In this document: positions 9,311 through 20,928 of the stretch, in pieces
Layout of the letters: each line of letters begins with the position of its first letter
Position numbering within the stretch: the stretch's first letter is position 1
Assembly: GCA_032716605.1 (NCBI GenBank)
Contig: CM064481.1
Location: forward strand, 15,711,902 to 15,775,901
Length of the DNA: 64,000 nt
Direction: 5' to 3'
From: Paralithodes platypus
Taxonomy: Eukaryota; Arthropoda; Malacostraca; Decapoda; Lithodidae
Made by a program: the position numbers and the translations under genes
Notes under the pieces: generated by a model
What the model was told of the DNA's origin: nothing
The model's database searches: none
What the model saw: the letters and a program-made list of their open reading frames with translations, nothing else

Positions 9311-11209
9311 TATTACGTCCTGGGATATATAAACACTGGGCTCTTTCTATTGGACTAGGTATGCGGCAACAAGCAACAACGGAAAATGCTAGATCCAACC
9401 CTTATCTATAAACCCAGGCAACAAACCACCCTAAACCGTCAAGAGTCCTGCCTGGACAACAAGGTATCCTATAACTCGGTTACAGGGTGCACGCACTATA
9501 GACTGCTGATAGTCAAGCAGGCTATATAAAAGATCACACAATTAAGTTGACTTAAAGCTTCAAGGAAAAGATAGATAACGGAATTAAATTGCAGAAACAA
9601 TTTAATAACAAACTAGAAGAAAGTACATTTAACGTTACGTTAATTAATACAACTAATCACCCCTGTGTGAAAGAAGGTGAAAGCAAACAGTCTTCAAAAC
9701 ATCGTACAGGTAGGCAAGATGCGGGTTTCTAAACTGCATGCGGCTACTGTAGGATCTGATGCTTAGCAAAGAAAGTACGTTACGGATTTAGAGAACTCTT
9801 AACTCATAAGCAGGAATAAATACTAGTGATAGGACATACAGTGTATAATGGCATAGGTATAATTAAATAAAGGCAGCAACTCGCAACATAACCACATACA
9901 GGTGTGCTTCTCACTCTTAGTCAGGCAAGCCGGCTCGGACAGAGTCTCTAAGCCACACCCTGACTCACAATGCTCACAAAAACGGTAAACTGTGGCACAA
10001 TAACAAGCATACAGAGATAATAAACCCCTAGCTGTTAATCTGCCAGGTGGCAGAGGTCTAGCCGGAAGGATATTGGCTTCGGATACCCGGGCTGAGCCAC
10101 CTGCTCTAGCGCCTAGGGACGTTCCCAGGTCTGTGCGCCAAATTACTCTAATTGAAAGGGTGCTCTCTTGAGAGACTCAGATCGCAAGTATCTGACTCTC
10201 TCCTGGCGACCCTAAAACAAAAGCAAGACGTGCTAGCGCAGTGCTGAGTGGACTAGGCAATGGCCCTCACACAACACAACGCTAGACACACAGGGACACA
10301 GACAAGAAAATGCCCCCAGACTCCCACGGGTATCCTAGCAAAGTCGTGCAGGTCCACGGGACTCGCTAAGCAGACTTTACTTAAAGGATCGCAAAAAGCC
10401 TCCCCTCCGGTCTAGCCCCTGCTAACCTGACACAAGAACACACTAGCAAGCATGAAACCACCAAATATGAGACAACAAAAAAGCTTCCTAGGTCTCATTA
10501 ACAATTACATCCCTGCATAAGGCCCAAAACCCTAACTAGTTATCTGAGAGCTCGTCGTTAATACAATAATAGATATAAGGTCTATCAAGGGGATGGGATA
10601 ATTAAATAGATTGGTGAAGTAGTGGAAAGAAGGTATACAAAGTAAGAGAGAACGTTTCTAAGTGGGGTTGAGAGGGATAGATATCAAGGGGGTCCGAAGG
10701 GTACGACAATGAGGTGAGCTCTGAGTCTTGAATCTGTCTGGACCCCACCCTAGGCATGCAGAATACATCCCAGGCTTGGCAACACTCAACACAGTTGCCT
10801 GGTCAAAATCCTATACCCTGGGCATGAGTCGAAACTAAGCCTAACGTTGCAATCAAATGCATGTGGCAGCGCTTCAGGCTCGTCCCAAGCTGGTCTCTCC
10901 GCGCGAAGCAACGTCCCAAGCCGGTCTCTCTCTCCCGCTCGTCTCTTCCCGCTCTCACTAGACTTACATCTTATATATTATAATGAAACAATCAACTATC
11001 GAGAATAAAATATACTAAGATGCGTTGGTTAAGAATAAGGGCAGCTTCAAGCTGTGAAACAACAAGAATATCCCAGACATTAGTTACATTGTCGTAGGAT
11101 ATATACTAAGGGAAAGCCTGCCGGCTGGCTACCACCAGCCGGTTTTTAAACACCTGGGCAGCCGATGCGCACGCATGCCCGCACGTGGTTACTATGCAGA
11201 AGCGTCACA
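9311..11209 (-). repeat. Element A 3' LTR
   Basis: About 1.9 kb, nearly identical to 37823-39878 apart from a 170-bp insertion in the other copy and small differences. Its terminus on the minus strand starts TGTGACGC and ends ACGTAATA; the expected CA end is changed to TA here. No protein is encoded. The outer end abuts family-C LTR sequence and the inner end the polypurine tract. Confidence 0.85.
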
Positions 11210-11220
11210 CCTCCCCCAAG
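11210..11220 (-). promoter_or_regulatory. Element A polypurine tract
   Basis: The minus strand reads CTTGGGGGAGG directly before the LTR. This is the position and composition expected for the primer of plus-strand DNA synthesis. The region 11221-11532 between it and the RNase H is non-coding and AT-rich, so no integrase follows RNase H in this element. Confidence 0.75.
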
Positions 11221-11532
11221 ATATAAGACCCTTGACTAAGTTCTTCATATCTAACAGAAAGCTTCTCATAGTACCACACACTGTTGCGACACAAGGCACT
11301 ATATATAAAAACAAAAATAAAGACTGTTGCGCTCCACCGAGCAAGTTCAACTAACTCAGCGACAATAAGCGAAAACATTCAACTTAGATACTGCTACATC
11401 TTATACAAAATTCTACACGTTATAAAAAAAATTTTTTTTATAAGGTTTTTGCTTTTTTAATTTGTTTTTTTTCGGCTGAACTACAGTGACACCCTATTTT
11501 CCTCCACACTCAACCCTCAATCCTGTGGCAGT

Positions 11533-11892
11533 CTAACCAACATCATCCACCCTTGATAAACAATCCGCTATCACGTTATCAGAACCGGCAATATGGCGTA
11601 TGTCCAAATTATACTCCTGAAGCATGAGTGACCACCTGGTCAGCCTCATATTCCGGTTATGAAACTGATTCACGAATTTCAGAGGGTGATGATCGGTATA
11701 AACCACTACGACTGGTCCGAAAGCAGGAACATATACATCGAAGTGCCTGAGCGCCAGCACTATCGCCAGGAGTTCTTTTTCAATTACAGAGTAATTCCTT
11801 TGTGCACTATTGAATTTTTTACTGTAAAAACTCACTGGATGTTCGATACCTTCATCATCTGTCTGTAACAAGACAGCCCCAGCCCCTACGCC
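11533..11892 (-). pseudogene. Element A RNase H, C-terminal part
   Basis: The minus-strand frame has IEKELLAIVLAL (catalytic Glu) and VYTDHHPLKF (catalytic Asp), and ends NVIADCLSRVDD, as Gypsy RNase H domains do. The first catalytic Asp (TDAS) lies 18.8 kb away at about 30725, on the other side of hAT1. It digests RNA in RNA-DNA hybrids during reverse transcription. The domain ends at a natural stop near 11533 with no integrase after it, which supports the unusual domain order of this element. Confidence 0.85.
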
Positions 11893-12060
11893 CAGGGGCG
11901 TATCTAGGGTAGATAGCGCCTAGGGCAAGGACTGGAATTGAGCCCCCTGGTGGCGTGGGGCGAGCGCAGCGAGCCTCTCCAGCTGGGGGGTTCGGGGGGG
12001 GCGCTGTAAGCCCTTCCCCCCCGAGATTTTTTTTGAAATAAGAGCAATTCTAGGAGCATT

Positions 12061-12547
12061 TTAACCCCTAACTATCGGCGCGCAACTTAAGTCGAGTATA
12101 TTAAATCTGGACTATCTGGCGGCGCGCGACATAGGTCGTGTGGCAATTTTAGCACGTAATGTTGCTGAGAGAGAGAGACAAGTGGTGGCAGGAGAGTAGC
12201 GAGCGTATGACTGCTCCAGACCACCGCGGCGAACCTACTGACACGAATCCCACCTCCTCCCTCCCTCTCTCACTCGCTACATACTGAATTGTATGGGGAA
12301 AGTACCGAATTACATGCTTTTTGCACTCGTGTTGCGCGGTTGTTGCAAGAAAACTAGCGGTCATAAAATGATCATTGTGGTGTCATTGGAAAGCTCTGTT
12401 TATGCCCTTTCAGGGATAGATACTTGTTTTACGCTCTGGGTCTTATTTAGGCATGAAAATTATCACGTAAACAGCCCTATTTTAGGTAAAAACACCCCGC
12501 TGGTGGCTACATATTATATACCGCCTAGGCCGCTCTTAAGGTGTTAA
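12061..12547. mobile_element. TTAA MITE, family 3, copy ii
   Basis: Flanked by TTAA at 12061-12064 and 12544-12547, with the same termini and interior as the copies at 7139 and 33778. It lies in the left end of hAT1. No coding sequence. Confidence 0.8.
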
Positions 12548-12611
12548 AGCCATATTCAAAGCTATATTTAGGTAATTGAAACACTAAATAATGAATGATA
12601 TACCAGTAGGC

Positions 12612-12612
<1 letters not shown>

Positions 12613-12681
<69 letters not shown>
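12613..12681. repeat. AT dinucleotide microsatellite
   Basis: A (TA)n run with two tac interruptions. It is the insertion site of hAT2, which starts with cagaggtggg at 12682. Sequence on the other side of hAT2 (29237) again begins tttatatata and runs into a GT microsatellite near 29250-29271. Confidence 0.9.
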
Positions 12682-12682
<1 letters not shown>

Positions 12683-13005
12683 AGAGGTGGGTGCGCTCCG
12701 GTGGGACCGGTAATGCGGCAGCGCTCCGCGCTCATCAGACATCAGGTAATGCGGCAGCGCTCACGCGCTCCTTTTGTCAGCAGACCTGATGCGCTTCCCG
12801 CTCCGCGCTCCTGCGCTCCGAGCTCCCAAAAATAGGTATATAAAAAAACAAAAACAAAAAAACAGCTTCTAGAAGTTATTTAATTATTTACCTTTGTCCT
12901 TCACTTTGTCCTTTGTCTTTCACTTCACTAAATTCCAAGAATTCAAAACATTCAAAAACCTCAAGTCATGGTGTCTTTCTGAAGTTTAACTGTTTAAGTT
13001 TCTCA

Positions 13006-13185
13006 CTTTCTCAGTTTCTGTTATTCTTTATGTCATATCAATGAATCAAATGTCAATGATATGATATGATTGATATCATTGCAAATGTCAATGATATGAT
13101 AAGATTGATCATTGTGAGTTTGTGACATTGTGACTGTCCATTGATATGACATAAAGAATTACAGAAACTGTCCAAACTGAGAAAC
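13006..13185. repeat. Imperfect inverted repeat inside hAT2
   Basis: About 44-bp arms at 13006-13049 and 13138-13185 share tttctgttattctttatg and its inverse, around a spacer holding repeated tcaatgatatgat motifs. It could fold as a hairpin. No gene. The following stretch to 13330 is AT-rich with two copies of caggtccg near 13200 and 13300. Confidence 0.6.
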
Positions 13186-13329
13186 TAGGTCCGAAACTGC
13201 CAGGTCCGACGGTATATAATTTATAATAATTATATATATAATATACGGCCGGGACTAGGGTCTTGTCAGATGTCAGTTGTCACGCCCAGTGCCAGGTCCG
13301 TATATAATTATATACTGACTCGCCGAAAA

Positions 13330-13830
13330 AAAATCGTAGCAGCGAAACGACTGCACCTATAGCTTTCATATTTTTAGTTTTTTACCACATGTACCTTACC
13401 CTTCTGCATACCCACCACGGCACCACCACTACCTCAAACCCCTCCTCCCACCCACTCGCTGACTATCGGTCGCCTCACAAGGAAAAAAAAAGAAAATCTG
13501 TGGCGGCGAAACGATTGCACCAATCGGTTCCATATTTGTGTGACAAGTGCCTTACCCTTATGCCTTCCCTTCACAACACCCCCAACTGCCTATAACAACC
13601 CACTTCTAGTGTATCCGTACGAAGAAAAGGAAAACAAATAAAATCTGTGGTGGCGAAACTACCTCACCAATCGGCTTCATATTTGTAACACGAGTCAATT
13701 ACGCTTCTACCTTCCCCCCACCATCCCCCAAACCACCCTTCTACCCATACATTCAAGTAACATTCCGATAGTATCGATACCATAAAATGATAAAAGTCTC
13801 TGAAGTCTATAGTGTCTTTTGACTATCAGA
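13330..13830. repeat. Tandem-repeat element F, copy in hAT2
   Basis: Three divergent units of about 150 bp, each containing ggcgaaac..ctgcaccaatcgg and then ttccatattt or a variant, at roughly 13333, 13497 and 13647. It ends near ctatagtgtctttt (13808-13821). The same element with four units lies at 36440-37030 inside a different transposon. It has no consistent open frame. Its class is unknown to me. Confidence 0.65.
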
Positions 13831-13855
13831 CAGTCAGACAGGCTCGGGCTATACC

Positions 13856-16800
13856 TAAAATGCCCCAGAACAAGAAGCCCACCACAGAAGCCACGAGTGA
13901 ACACCACACAGAAACACCCGGAAGAAAGGTCCACAGAACGAAAGGACCAGCTGACCGAGCCAGCCATTTCAGACAGGCCCAAGCCCGCAGGGCTAAACAG
14001 CTCCAGGACGCACCCATTTACCTTTTCTAAACTGACCATTTTCCACACCTCACGTACACTAACCCCCTCGTGTCCTACACTCCTAACTACAAAGATGATG
14101 AACAGGAATATACATTCATATTAAAAACACTCATGCCCTGTCCCGACGTTGAGCCAATGCCAACACATCAGACAGCCATAATTATATCTATGTATGTTCT
14201 TACATCCGAGAAGTAGATGTTATATATCTTAGAAGTTAAAACACCCCCGCCTGTCCCTAGACCTTGTATATCATTTCCCATGACGAGTATAGATATATGT
14301 ACCCGTGCTCAGTCGCCCCCTTGCATTGTTCCTCTAGTAACTAAGTGTCTCTATGTATTCAATCCTTAGGTTAAGTATTTTTATCCGCCATTGTGTTCAC
14401 CTTTTTCCATTTACTGTTCCACAATTGTCATACGTCTTCCCCTTGCCTCCTTCGTATCCACAGGACACACTACGCCAATTTACTTCGTGTCATACACCTC
14501 TTACCCCAACCAGAGATTGTATAAGATAACCTGGTTCCCAGTATCTGTCAATAGTACCCCGAAACAATAACTAAGTACCCCTACGAACTGCCGCTGTTGT
14601 TGGTATATTTATATCTCATAGAAAACGCAGTTCCCAGGGCCAACTAATAGTATCCATAACCCCTCGGACTGATCACATTACTGTATCTTTTCCTGACTCA
14701 TATACCACCCCATAGTTGCATTCCCCGGTGGCATTTGGCTAACGTATTCTACTGCCTTTTCAAACTTCCATATCAACTGCAGCCTAATGCCACCCCCAGG
14801 CCCAGAGACCTTCGGGTCAAATTCCCCTATAGCCCCCCTGCACTCCCCCCCCCCCCCCTCTCATTATAAGACCCCGCACTTCTCTACTCTTTTCCGACCT
14901 AGCCTCTCTCTCATATCTCTCGAAGATCCTTGAATTGTCCGTTGCTAATGCTCTCCAACCTTTTATATATATACTCCTATCCAGCCTACCTTCACTTAGT
15001 AGGCCAGAACAACATTAGAACTTTACTAGCCCCTTGCATGCCATCTATTCTCTTACAACCCATTCACAACCCTGCACCCAATGGTCGTCGGTGCGAGGCT
15101 AGCCGCCTCGCCAGTAACTAACTTCTATTGCCATACTTCCAGATAAATGTGGCAGAGTTAGCAACCCAGTCTCCACCACATCCAGCAAACCCTACAATTA
15201 ACAACCAGCCGAGTAAAACCAGCTAGCCCAGGCACCTTCGGTTTTGGTATTAAGGACACCCACATCTGTCTCATACACAGAGGGTTATTACGAACACTGG
15301 TGATATGGCAAGCCCCTAGCCACAGCCGCCGGACGACTATCACAGAGAGAGGGCGCCCAGCTCCCCCTTTTTGCCCACCCGAGGAGGGAGACCCCCACCC
15401 CCGCGGAGGTATACCTGGCCCTGTTTTGACTTCTTCCTATCAATGAACTAACCATGCATGACTAACACCTTTACTAACCTCTATTTACTCACAATAAACC
15501 ATTTACCTTTCTTGCATGCTCTGATCACTAAATTAGCACCTCAGCTATACCATAGAATGAAGATTGCACAATCTAAGAGAGACGCTCCTATCACAGCTGG
15601 GACAGCTCCTCGCAAAGTAGATCCAGTCTCCCTCCCCTAAATACTTCCAGTATAGCCAAAATAGTACCTCTTACTAAGGCTCAGTTATATGAAAATAATA
15701 AGGCTTCCTATAGCCCTGTGCCACAACAGTAAATACCATCTTACCTAGTCCCCATATCTATTGAGAGCTCAATTAAGTCCATAAGACTCGAGATCCCTAC
15801 TGTCTACAGGGTCCAGAACCGAGCGTATAAATATAGCTCCCGCCCCCAGTCAAATCAGTTGAAAGCTAGACACCAACCAGTGGTCACTACCCTGCAGTTT
15901 ACCTCTAGCTCTGCCCTCGTGTTGTTCCGGAGTGAGATTCCAGATCCGGCAGACTCCGTGGCAGAGAAGACTGATAGAAGCATCTGTCCATGTACAAGTC
16001 CTAACGTGCACCTTATAACCTTCACACAAATTCGTGGGTATATAAGTGTGTAGCCAGCAACGATCGTCAAGAGATCCGACTTGAGAACTTCCTACATTTT
16101 GGACCATCTGGACGGCCGAGGAACCAGTCGTTAGCCCCCAACATCACCGGAAGCAAGATAACCAGGACCAGATCTACCAATACTATTCAAGATTCATGTT
16201 GCTAGTACTAAGTGTTATAGTACTAGCTTGATACTCACTTATTAACTTTCTATAAAGTGGCTAAAACCTTGCCCAGTGTAATTCATATTTAACCATTCCA
16301 TTTGGGACGTACTAAGCGATCAGTGCTCTTTAATTAACAGGCGACCTTGACTCTCGTAATTACCTTATTCAGATATTAAAACTCTAGTGATATCTAACGT
16401 TCGCCCACTGATTTGTGTTCTACGTATTTCTGCCATAAGAATATAAAACTTAGATCAGTACCCCCATGAGGTTACTAGAGATTCCGTGTTCTACAATATA
16501 CGCGTATCTAACCCTAACTGTGAGCTGCTACTTGGGCACGCGACCAGCCAGCAAGAGGTCAACTCAGTGACATTGAATTATACGAATATATTGAGGTCTT
16601 CCAGTAAAATATAAACTTGCTAATTAAACCCGTGATCAGAAGAATATACCTGAACGTTGGAAGTGGGAGACTAGGCTCCATCCAGATCCGCTAATGCTAG
16701 CAGTTCCCTTCTATTATTTGTTTTGTGCGAGAATTACTATCTTCCTATACTCTTTATTTATTTACGTCAATAAACGTGAACTTGTGTCGTGTTACCGTGT

Positions 16801-16915
16801 GTTTATTTTGTGTTCTCTATTCCTCATACCTTGTATTGTGCATGCAGCCTTATATACCCAGTCATTCAGAACTCACATTACCCAAGTTAAACCTGTAGAA
16901 AAACAGGGCATAACA
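13856..16915 (+). repeat. Element B 5' LTR
   Basis: 3060 bp from TAAAATGCCCC to CATAACA. It is bounded on the left by the atacc duplication and on the right by the primer-binding site. The first 180 bases can be read as the end of the upstream 3' frame in the other LTR (PQNKKPTTEATSE). The LTR otherwise shows no gene; the small open frames in it have no family resemblance. Family-C LTRs at 9023, 39883 and 63025 share its downstream half. Confidence 0.9.
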
Positions 16916-16916
16916 T

Positions 16917-16931
16917 TGGCGGCAGCGGTGG
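16917..16931 (+). promoter_or_regulatory. Element B primer-binding site
   Basis: TGGCGGCAGCGGTGG follows the LTR after one base. The TGG matches the CCA end of a tRNA, and this position is where minus-strand DNA synthesis is primed. I cannot name the tRNA. Confidence 0.7.
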
Positions 16932-16996
16932 TTCTTGATTCGGATAAAAGGTTGCATTACATTGCAAGTTTGGAACAGCTAGAACACGAGAACATC

Positions 16997-17930
16997 ATGG
17001 CGCAACCTACTCACACTTCCATCCCAAATTATGATGAAACAAGTTATGGGATCGAAATATTCATGGACATAGTGAAACCCGTACTTGACATGACTTATAC
17101 CACGGGACGCACAAAAAATAGCCGTAACATTAATACACCTGGGAAAAGCCGTTTCCCTGGTTGCCCATCAAATGCACCCTGATCTCACCTGGAACGAATT
17201 TCGCACAATAGTGATAGAAGCCATTAAGCCTTCGTTGGGCGCTTTCGTGGCCCACACCCGTATCCTAGACACGAAATTCGAAGGCGATCTAGATGCCACA
17301 GTGAGTAAGCTTGCCCAACACATAAAAAATTCTTTCCCCACGTTGACCAAAATCCAACAAGAACAGCAAATTCTGGTCAACCTTGTGTCGATATTGCCCT
17401 CAGCAGTAAAAGACCATTTCCGGGTGCACGATTTCGTCGGATACAAAAAAGACCTCATCACGATCCGACGTATTTTGGCCGTGCGCACAGAAGCACCCAC
17501 CCAAATCGCTGCAATCAAGAGGTTTCCCACGCACCCGCAGCAAACCAACCACCAAAACCCCAAGAATGCCTACCCAGCCTCATCTTTCAACAACAGACCC
17601 ACCTACCCTTCCGGCAAGCCCCAACCCAGTAGACCCCGGTTCCAACCGTCCCAGCCACGCAGAATCTTCAACCGGAACAGCAACTACAACACCTACCAAA
17701 GTAAAAATCCTACCTTAGTCATTATCAACCCCTATGATTTCCCTGCCTGTAATGCTCAGTGTGCCCTCCACCAAATTCGTGACTCTGCCAAACCTCGCCC
17801 CTCTACTCCTCGCATTTCTGTAAATGAAGAGGAGTTGGGACAAGAGGAAGAAATTGCCCCCCATACCATGACCTCAGACGATACCGAGGAAACCCTGGAA
17901 GAGGTAGATACCGACCCCCAGGATTTTTAA
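16997..17930 (+). pseudogene. Element B gag (one frameshift)
   Basis: The likely start is ATG at 16997 (MAQPTHTSIPNYDET), 80 bases after the LTR. The frame changes near 17145-17165, after which it continues HPDLTWNEFRTIV..., HTRILDTKFEGDLDATV and HFRVHDFVGYKKDLI. This is a capsid-like helical region followed by a Pro/Asn/Arg-rich tail (17520-17720). No CCHC knuckle is present; a CNAQCALH segment near 17750 is the nearest cysteine cluster. Gag would form the particle that packages element RNA. The capsid call rests on position and character rather than on a diagnostic motif. Confidence 0.7.
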
Positions 17931-17947
17931 AGTATCCCCCGCCCACG

Positions 17948-18652
17948 ATGGGCTCGGCGGGGGACGCCATAACTAGTCGCACTGCCCCCATTTATTACAT
18001 GGCCAAAATCAAGGACATTCCTGTCCGCTTGCTAATCGACACGGGAGCTGCCAAGTCATGTTTGTTCAAATCTTACTATGAAAAACATCCCCGACGATTT
18101 GGCCCTTTGTTAAACACCAAAACAGAACTCATCTCAGCTGCTGATACTTACTTAAATCTCCTAGGAGACACTTTACCCCTATCAGTAACTACTCCTGACC
18201 CCCATGCTCGTTGTTATCACACATTTACAGTATTTTCCTCCAACTGTAAACATTATGATGGTTTCCTTGGACTTGACCTCCTTCAAAAACTCCGGGCCCA
18301 GATTGACTGCGGCCAAAGGCTGATCTCATTCAAAAACAAATTCCAGCCCAAAGCCTCTGACAAACCAATCACGCAGAAACCCATTCCCAAAAAGAAAAAA
18401 CAACCCCCCCCTCAACAAACCCTGATTCAGGGTTACCAAGTTGCAGCTAGCACTAAGATGACTCCTAAAACCTCCCCTTGCCCCGAGATCTCTCAAAACC
18501 TCACTCAATTCAGTAAAAAAATGCCTCAACAAACGAAAGAAGACAAGTCCAAGCAACTCCCTCTCGGTAATCCCCTCAATTCTCGTAACTCTGTCCAGAA
18601 TAAATCCTCCCATGTTTTCAGGACAGACTCTGATGATATTTTAGGAGTATAG
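17948..18652 (+). CDS. Element B aspartic protease
   Basis: A 234-codon frame. LLIDTGAAKSCL near residue 30 is the retropepsin active site, and the downstream FLGLDLLQKLRAQID (about residues 99-113) is the flap-distal hydrophobic-Gly segment. The protease would process the element's own polyprotein. The C-terminal third is Lys/Gln/Pro-rich and ends at a TAG inside the first 327-bp repeat junction. A parallel degraded copy, LQRLKAQLDCGQR, lies at 56320-56380. It is a separate frame from gag and RT, so expression would need recoding or the frame is decayed. Confidence 0.8.
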   Translation: MGSAGDAITSRTAPIYYMAKIKDIPVRLLIDTGAAKSCLFKSYYEKHPRRFGPLLNTKTELISAADTYLNLLGDTLPLSVTTPDPHARCYHTFTVFSSNCKHYDGFLGLDLLQKLRAQIDCGQRLISFKNKFQPKASDKPITQKPIPKKKKQPPPQQTLIQGYQVAASTKMTPKTSPCPEISQNLTQFSKKMPQQTKEDKSKQLPLGNPLNSRNSVQNKSSHVFRTDSDDILGV

Positions 18653-20640
18653 TTGGTTGTTGGAAGGAACATAATAATTGATATTGGTTCAGGGGTAATT
18701 TATCGAGAGGACTTCCCTAGTGGTTAAGGCCCCATTAATTGCTCTTTCCATTCACATATGCATAGCCTACGTGAGTTGCAGTTGGGATGTGTGTACATGC
18801 TTAGATTGATATGCAGGATTCGAAGTTGCATAATAAATCGTAGGCAGTGTCCACCATTCTTTAACTGTCTTCGTGGTGCGATGCATAAGGTGTTGATTTT
18901 CGGTGTGAGCATCCTGGATTCGAATCCACGGACTGCCACATGTGTTTGTAAATTTCATTAATCGATTTTAGGAGTATAGTTGGTTGTTGGAAGGAACATA
19001 ATAATTGATATTGGTTCAGGGGTAATTTATCGAGAGGACTTCCCTAGTGGTTAAGGCCCCATTAATTGCTCTTTCCATTCACATATGCATAGCCTACGTG
19101 AGTTGCAGTTGGGATGTGTGTACATGCTTAGATTGATATGCAGGATTCGAAGTTGCATAATAAATCGTAGGCAGTGTCCACCATTCTTTAACTGTCTTCG
19201 TGGTGCGATGCATAAGGTGTTGATTTTCGGTGTGAGCATCCTGGATTCGAATCCACGGACTGCCACATGTGTTTGTAAATTTCATTAATCGATTTTAGGA
19301 GTATAGTTGGTTGTTGGAAGGAACATAATAATTGATATTGGTTCAGGGGTAATTTATCGAGAGGACTTCCCTAGTGGTTAAGGCCCCATTAATTGCTCTT
19401 TCCATTCACATATGCATAGCCTACGTGAGTTGCAGTTGGGATGTGTGTACATGCTTAGATTGATATGCAGGATTCGAAGTTGCATAATAAATCGTAGGCA
19501 GTGTCCACCATTCTTTAACTGTCTTCGTGGTGCGATGCATAAGGTGTTGATTTTCGGTGTGAGCATCCTGGATTCGAATCCACGGACTGCCACATGTGTT
19601 TGTAAATTTCATTAATCGATTTTAGGAGTATAGTTGGTTGTTGGAAGGAACATAATAATTGATATTGGTTCAGGGGTAATTTATCGAGAGGACTTCCCTA
19701 GTGGTTAAGGCCCCATTAATTGCTCTTTCCATTCACATATGCATAGCCTACGTGAGTTGCAGTTGGGATGTGTGTACATGCTTAGATTGATATGCAGGAT
19801 TCGAAGTTGCATAATAAATCGTAGGCAGTGTCCACCATTCTTTAACTGTCTTCGTGGTGCGATGCATAAGGTGTTGATTTTCGGTGTGAGCATCCTGGAT
19901 TCGAATCCACGGACTGCCACATGTGTTTGTAAATTTCATTAATCGATTTTAGGAGTATAGTTGGTTGTTGGAAGGAACATAATAATTGATATTGGTTCAG
20001 GGGTAATTTATCGAGAGGACTTCCCTAGTGGTTAAGGCCCCATTAATTGCTCTTTCCATTCACATATGCATAGCCTACGTGAGTTGCAGTTGGGATGTGT
20101 GTACATGCTTAGATTGATATGCAGGATTCGAAGTTGCATAATAAATCGTAGGCAGTGTCCACCATTCTTTAACTGTCTTCGTGGTGCGATGCATAAGGTG
20201 TTGATTTTCGGTGTGAGCATCCTGGATTCGAATCCACGGACTGCCACATGTGTTTGTAAATTTCATTAATCGATTTTAGGAGTATAGTTGGTTGTTGGAA
20301 GGAACATAATAATTGATATTGGTTCAGGGGTAATTTATCGAGAGGACTTCCCTAGTGGTTAAGGCCCCATTAATTGCTCTTTCCATTCACATATGCATAG
20401 CCTACGTGAGTTGCAGTTGGGATGTGTGTACATGCTTAGATTGATATGCAGGATTCGAAGTTGCATAATAAATCGTAGGCAGTGTCCACCATTCTTTAAC
20501 TGTCTTCGTGGTGCGATGCATAAGGTGTTGATTTTCGGTGTGAGCATCCTGGATTCGAATCCACGGACTGCCACATGTGTTTGTAAATTTCATTAATCGA
20601 TTTTAGGAGTATAGTTGGTTGTTGGAAGGAACATAATAAT
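18638..20640 (+). repeat. Six-unit 327-bp tandem array with tRNA-like pol III boxes
   Basis: Units start at 18681, 19008, 19335, 19662, 19989 and 20316, and the six show no difference that I can see. About 42 bases (gtatagttggttgttggaag and flanks) occur before and after the array, giving six full units plus a part. Each unit contains ctagtggttaaggcc, like a tRNA A box, and ggattcgaatccacg, like a B box. The bases ggcagtgtcc and ggactgcc could pair as a distorted acceptor stem around the B box. I do not find a clean tRNA cloverleaf. The array lies between protease and RT, where Gypsy elements normally have a short linker. Confidence 0.85.
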
Positions 20641-20928
20641 ATGTAACCATAATTCTATCCAATGTTTATGTACACATGTTTCCAGAGAAAATGCCAACCG
20701 ATGTACCCAACAATGTTTCCCCCATGCCCCCAGAAATGTTAACAACCCCAAATCAATACACCAGTCCTACACCAATAACCCATGTTCTACACCTCACTTT
20801 TTCCCCACCAACCCTCCGCAGTCCCCCCAGCAAATCCCGTTTTCTAACTCGCTCACCTCGCACCCCTCTGAACCGCCCGCACGCGCCGTTAATCCCCCCC
20901 TCACGCGTGCCGACCGAGGGACACAACC

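Noticed and set aside
14930..16107. Small proteins in both element B LTRs
   Set aside because: They occur twice only because the LTR is repeated; no domains or coding bias support them.
18800..18960. Repeated tRNA genes in the 327-bp units
   Set aside because: A-box-like and B-box-like motifs are visible, but no standard anticodon arm or clean acceptor stem forms.
18638..20640. CRISPR array
   Set aside because: Units are 327 bp, contiguous and without spacers; the window is eukaryotic.
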